Below the pieces are notes generated by a model. The model did not search any database, had not been told where the DNA came from, and worked only from the letters and a program-made list of their open reading frames with translations. Below are positions 62,701 through 64,000 of a stretch of 64,000 nucleotides of DNA, one piece after another. The position numbers were made by a program, and so were the translations under genes. The stretch comes from Trichoplax sp. H2 (taxonomy: Eukaryota; Placozoa; Uniplacotomia; Trichoplacea): NCBI GenBank assembly GCA_003344405.1, contig NOWV01000163.1, positions 62,001-126,000 of the forward strand, in the 5' to 3' direction. Positions within the stretch are counted from its first letter, which is position 1. Every line of letters starts with the position of its first letter.

Positions 62701-64000
62701 TTAGACTTGAGTTTAATTAAAACTTCCCAGTTTGAGGTAAAGCATCTTTAAGAATCGTTCTACTATATTGTAATAACTAGAGATTGACATACAAAGTAAT
62801 AAAGACTAAAACTACGCCAAAAAATTTTTCTGATTTTGTAACATTGACGTATCTATTAGGTTATTTTGATGACGATATACCAGTAGAGAATGTAATGCTT
62901 CTAAAGTAGTATATGGCAAATAAAATTTTATCACCACAATTGTTTCTTCCCGTAGATAGTGGCGACATCTAGTTTTGATTTTATTCTCTTGGCATCATTG
63001 ACTACGACTTTATCTTCTTATCTTCTTATTGAGCACTTCCGCATTACTCATCTACATTAAATTTTATGTGGATTTCGTCTAGACGTCAAAGGAATTAATT
63101 ATTTAATTACTGATTTAAGGCTTTACCGTATTGAAATGTATATTTAAATTCAATTGATAATCTAGTCTGCAATAAAAGTCTCATAGTTTCATTTTTATCA
63201 TTAAAGTATGGAAAGAGATTGGAATGAGTGGTGTAATGCATCCCAGCATTCGTCTTTATTATTTATGGATCGAAACAGAATGATTTTATTCTCTTTACTT
63301 ATAACGTAATATTTTTACTAAGTGCTTTTAAGCCCTAAGGCTTATAGTAATAGAGAACAATTGGCGTTCTGTTTTATAGGTGCTAGTAAGGCCGCAAAAT
63401 TGTCATAAATTTAGATTACAATTGATAAATTAATTGATTTATCAACGCGTATGCGACGATTATTATCGCAACTATAGTAAAACTGATTATCGACTATTCG
63501 AGGTAAGACATCGACCAGTAATTGCTTGAATTAGACCTTTTTCGTGAAAAATATCAAACTATTAGTTATAACTGAATTAGAACGGAATTGTTATCATGGC
63601 TAGTAATTATGAAAGCAATTTATGTTAAAATGATATCCAACTTAAACTACCTCCAATTTAAACTCTAACATAGATAAGCCTTAGGATACTTCATGTTTGC
63701 TTGTTAAATCAGCTCATTGCTTTCTATTTTGTTGCCGGGATATAAAATTCTGTTTTACGTTAGAAATTCTATTAAATTTATGCAAGTATTGAATCTATTA
63801 ATATTAATTAAGTAAAGAAGAAGGCATGACGGTCCTACTGAAATATCAGCTTACGATCGTATCAATCAGTATGTATTGTTTTAGATTAGATTTCATTTTT
63901 AAATTGGTGTTATCCAATTCACCTGCTGAGTCTTTTACTTTAACATAAATATAAAGTATTAAAATCAAGTTCACCTCCTTTTATTAGAATTTCGAATACA
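56781..64000. other. Intergenic, no gene recognised
   Basis: About 7 kb of AT-rich DNA with stops in all frames. The 69-codon frame at 59122-59331 (-) shows no domain. No RNA gene or clear repeat array was seen. Confidence 0.5.

Noticed and set aside
1-64000. CRISPR arrays, operons or phage-like defence systems
   Set aside because: Introns, a homeobox gene, SREBP and GPCRs show this is an animal nuclear genome; no regular spacer-repeat array was seen.

Overview
This is nuclear DNA from a very simple animal, most likely a placozoan (Trichoplax or a close relative such as Hoilungia). The window is AT-rich and contains intron-split genes with short GT-AG introns, intronless class A receptors, a canonical metazoan SREBP gene and a Gsx-like homeobox gene. 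That homeobox gene closely matches my memory of Trichoplax Trox-2, the only Hox/ParaHox-class gene known in the phylum. The species call is inference; no database was searched.

Layout. 0-15 kb: three intronless, mutually related opsin-like receptors, one on + (4.3-5.7 kb) and two on - (10.3-11.3 and 13.7-14.8 kb). None has the retinal-binding lysine. Between the first two lies an LTR retroelement (6901-9298) with an assembly gap in its middle and a 5-bp target duplication at its ends. 15-23 kb: DNA of different texture, rich in CAGTA/TACTG repeats that flip orientation. It holds a five-exon gene for a small, probably mitochondrial protein (17.7-19.4 kb), poorly resolved exons on both strands (19.9-20.7 kb), and a small + strand reading frame whose stop overlaps the SREBP start codon. 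22.0-28.0 kb: a complete SREBP gene in 14 coding exons, reconstructed here with consistent splice phases. It has an acidic activator, a bHLH-zip with the SREBP-specific tyrosine, two membrane segments with S2P and S1P site features, and the C-terminal regulatory domain. 28-55.7 kb: a gene-poor tract with only Trox-2 (35.8-37.0 kb, -). Around it lie one solo LTR (34.4-34.9 kb) and a second copy pair of the same LTR family (41.5-42.4 kb) that again encloses an assembly gap. 55.8-56.8 kb: a fourth, unrelated class A receptor preceded by diverged tandem repeats. 57-64 kb: no gene recognised.

How the genes relate. The three opsin-like receptors form a local paralogue cluster and probably arose by tandem duplication. 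SREBP is the lipid/sterol regulator and Trox-2 a developmental regulator. No operon-like logic links them, apart from the possible overlap of a small upstream ORF with the SREBP start.

The most distinctive signals are the opsin-like cluster with altered activation motifs, the two assembly gaps that sit exactly inside LTR pairs with matching target duplications, the strand-flipping CAGTA repeat field, a perfect 20-bp-arm palindrome upstream of SREBP, and the ORF overlap at the SREBP start.
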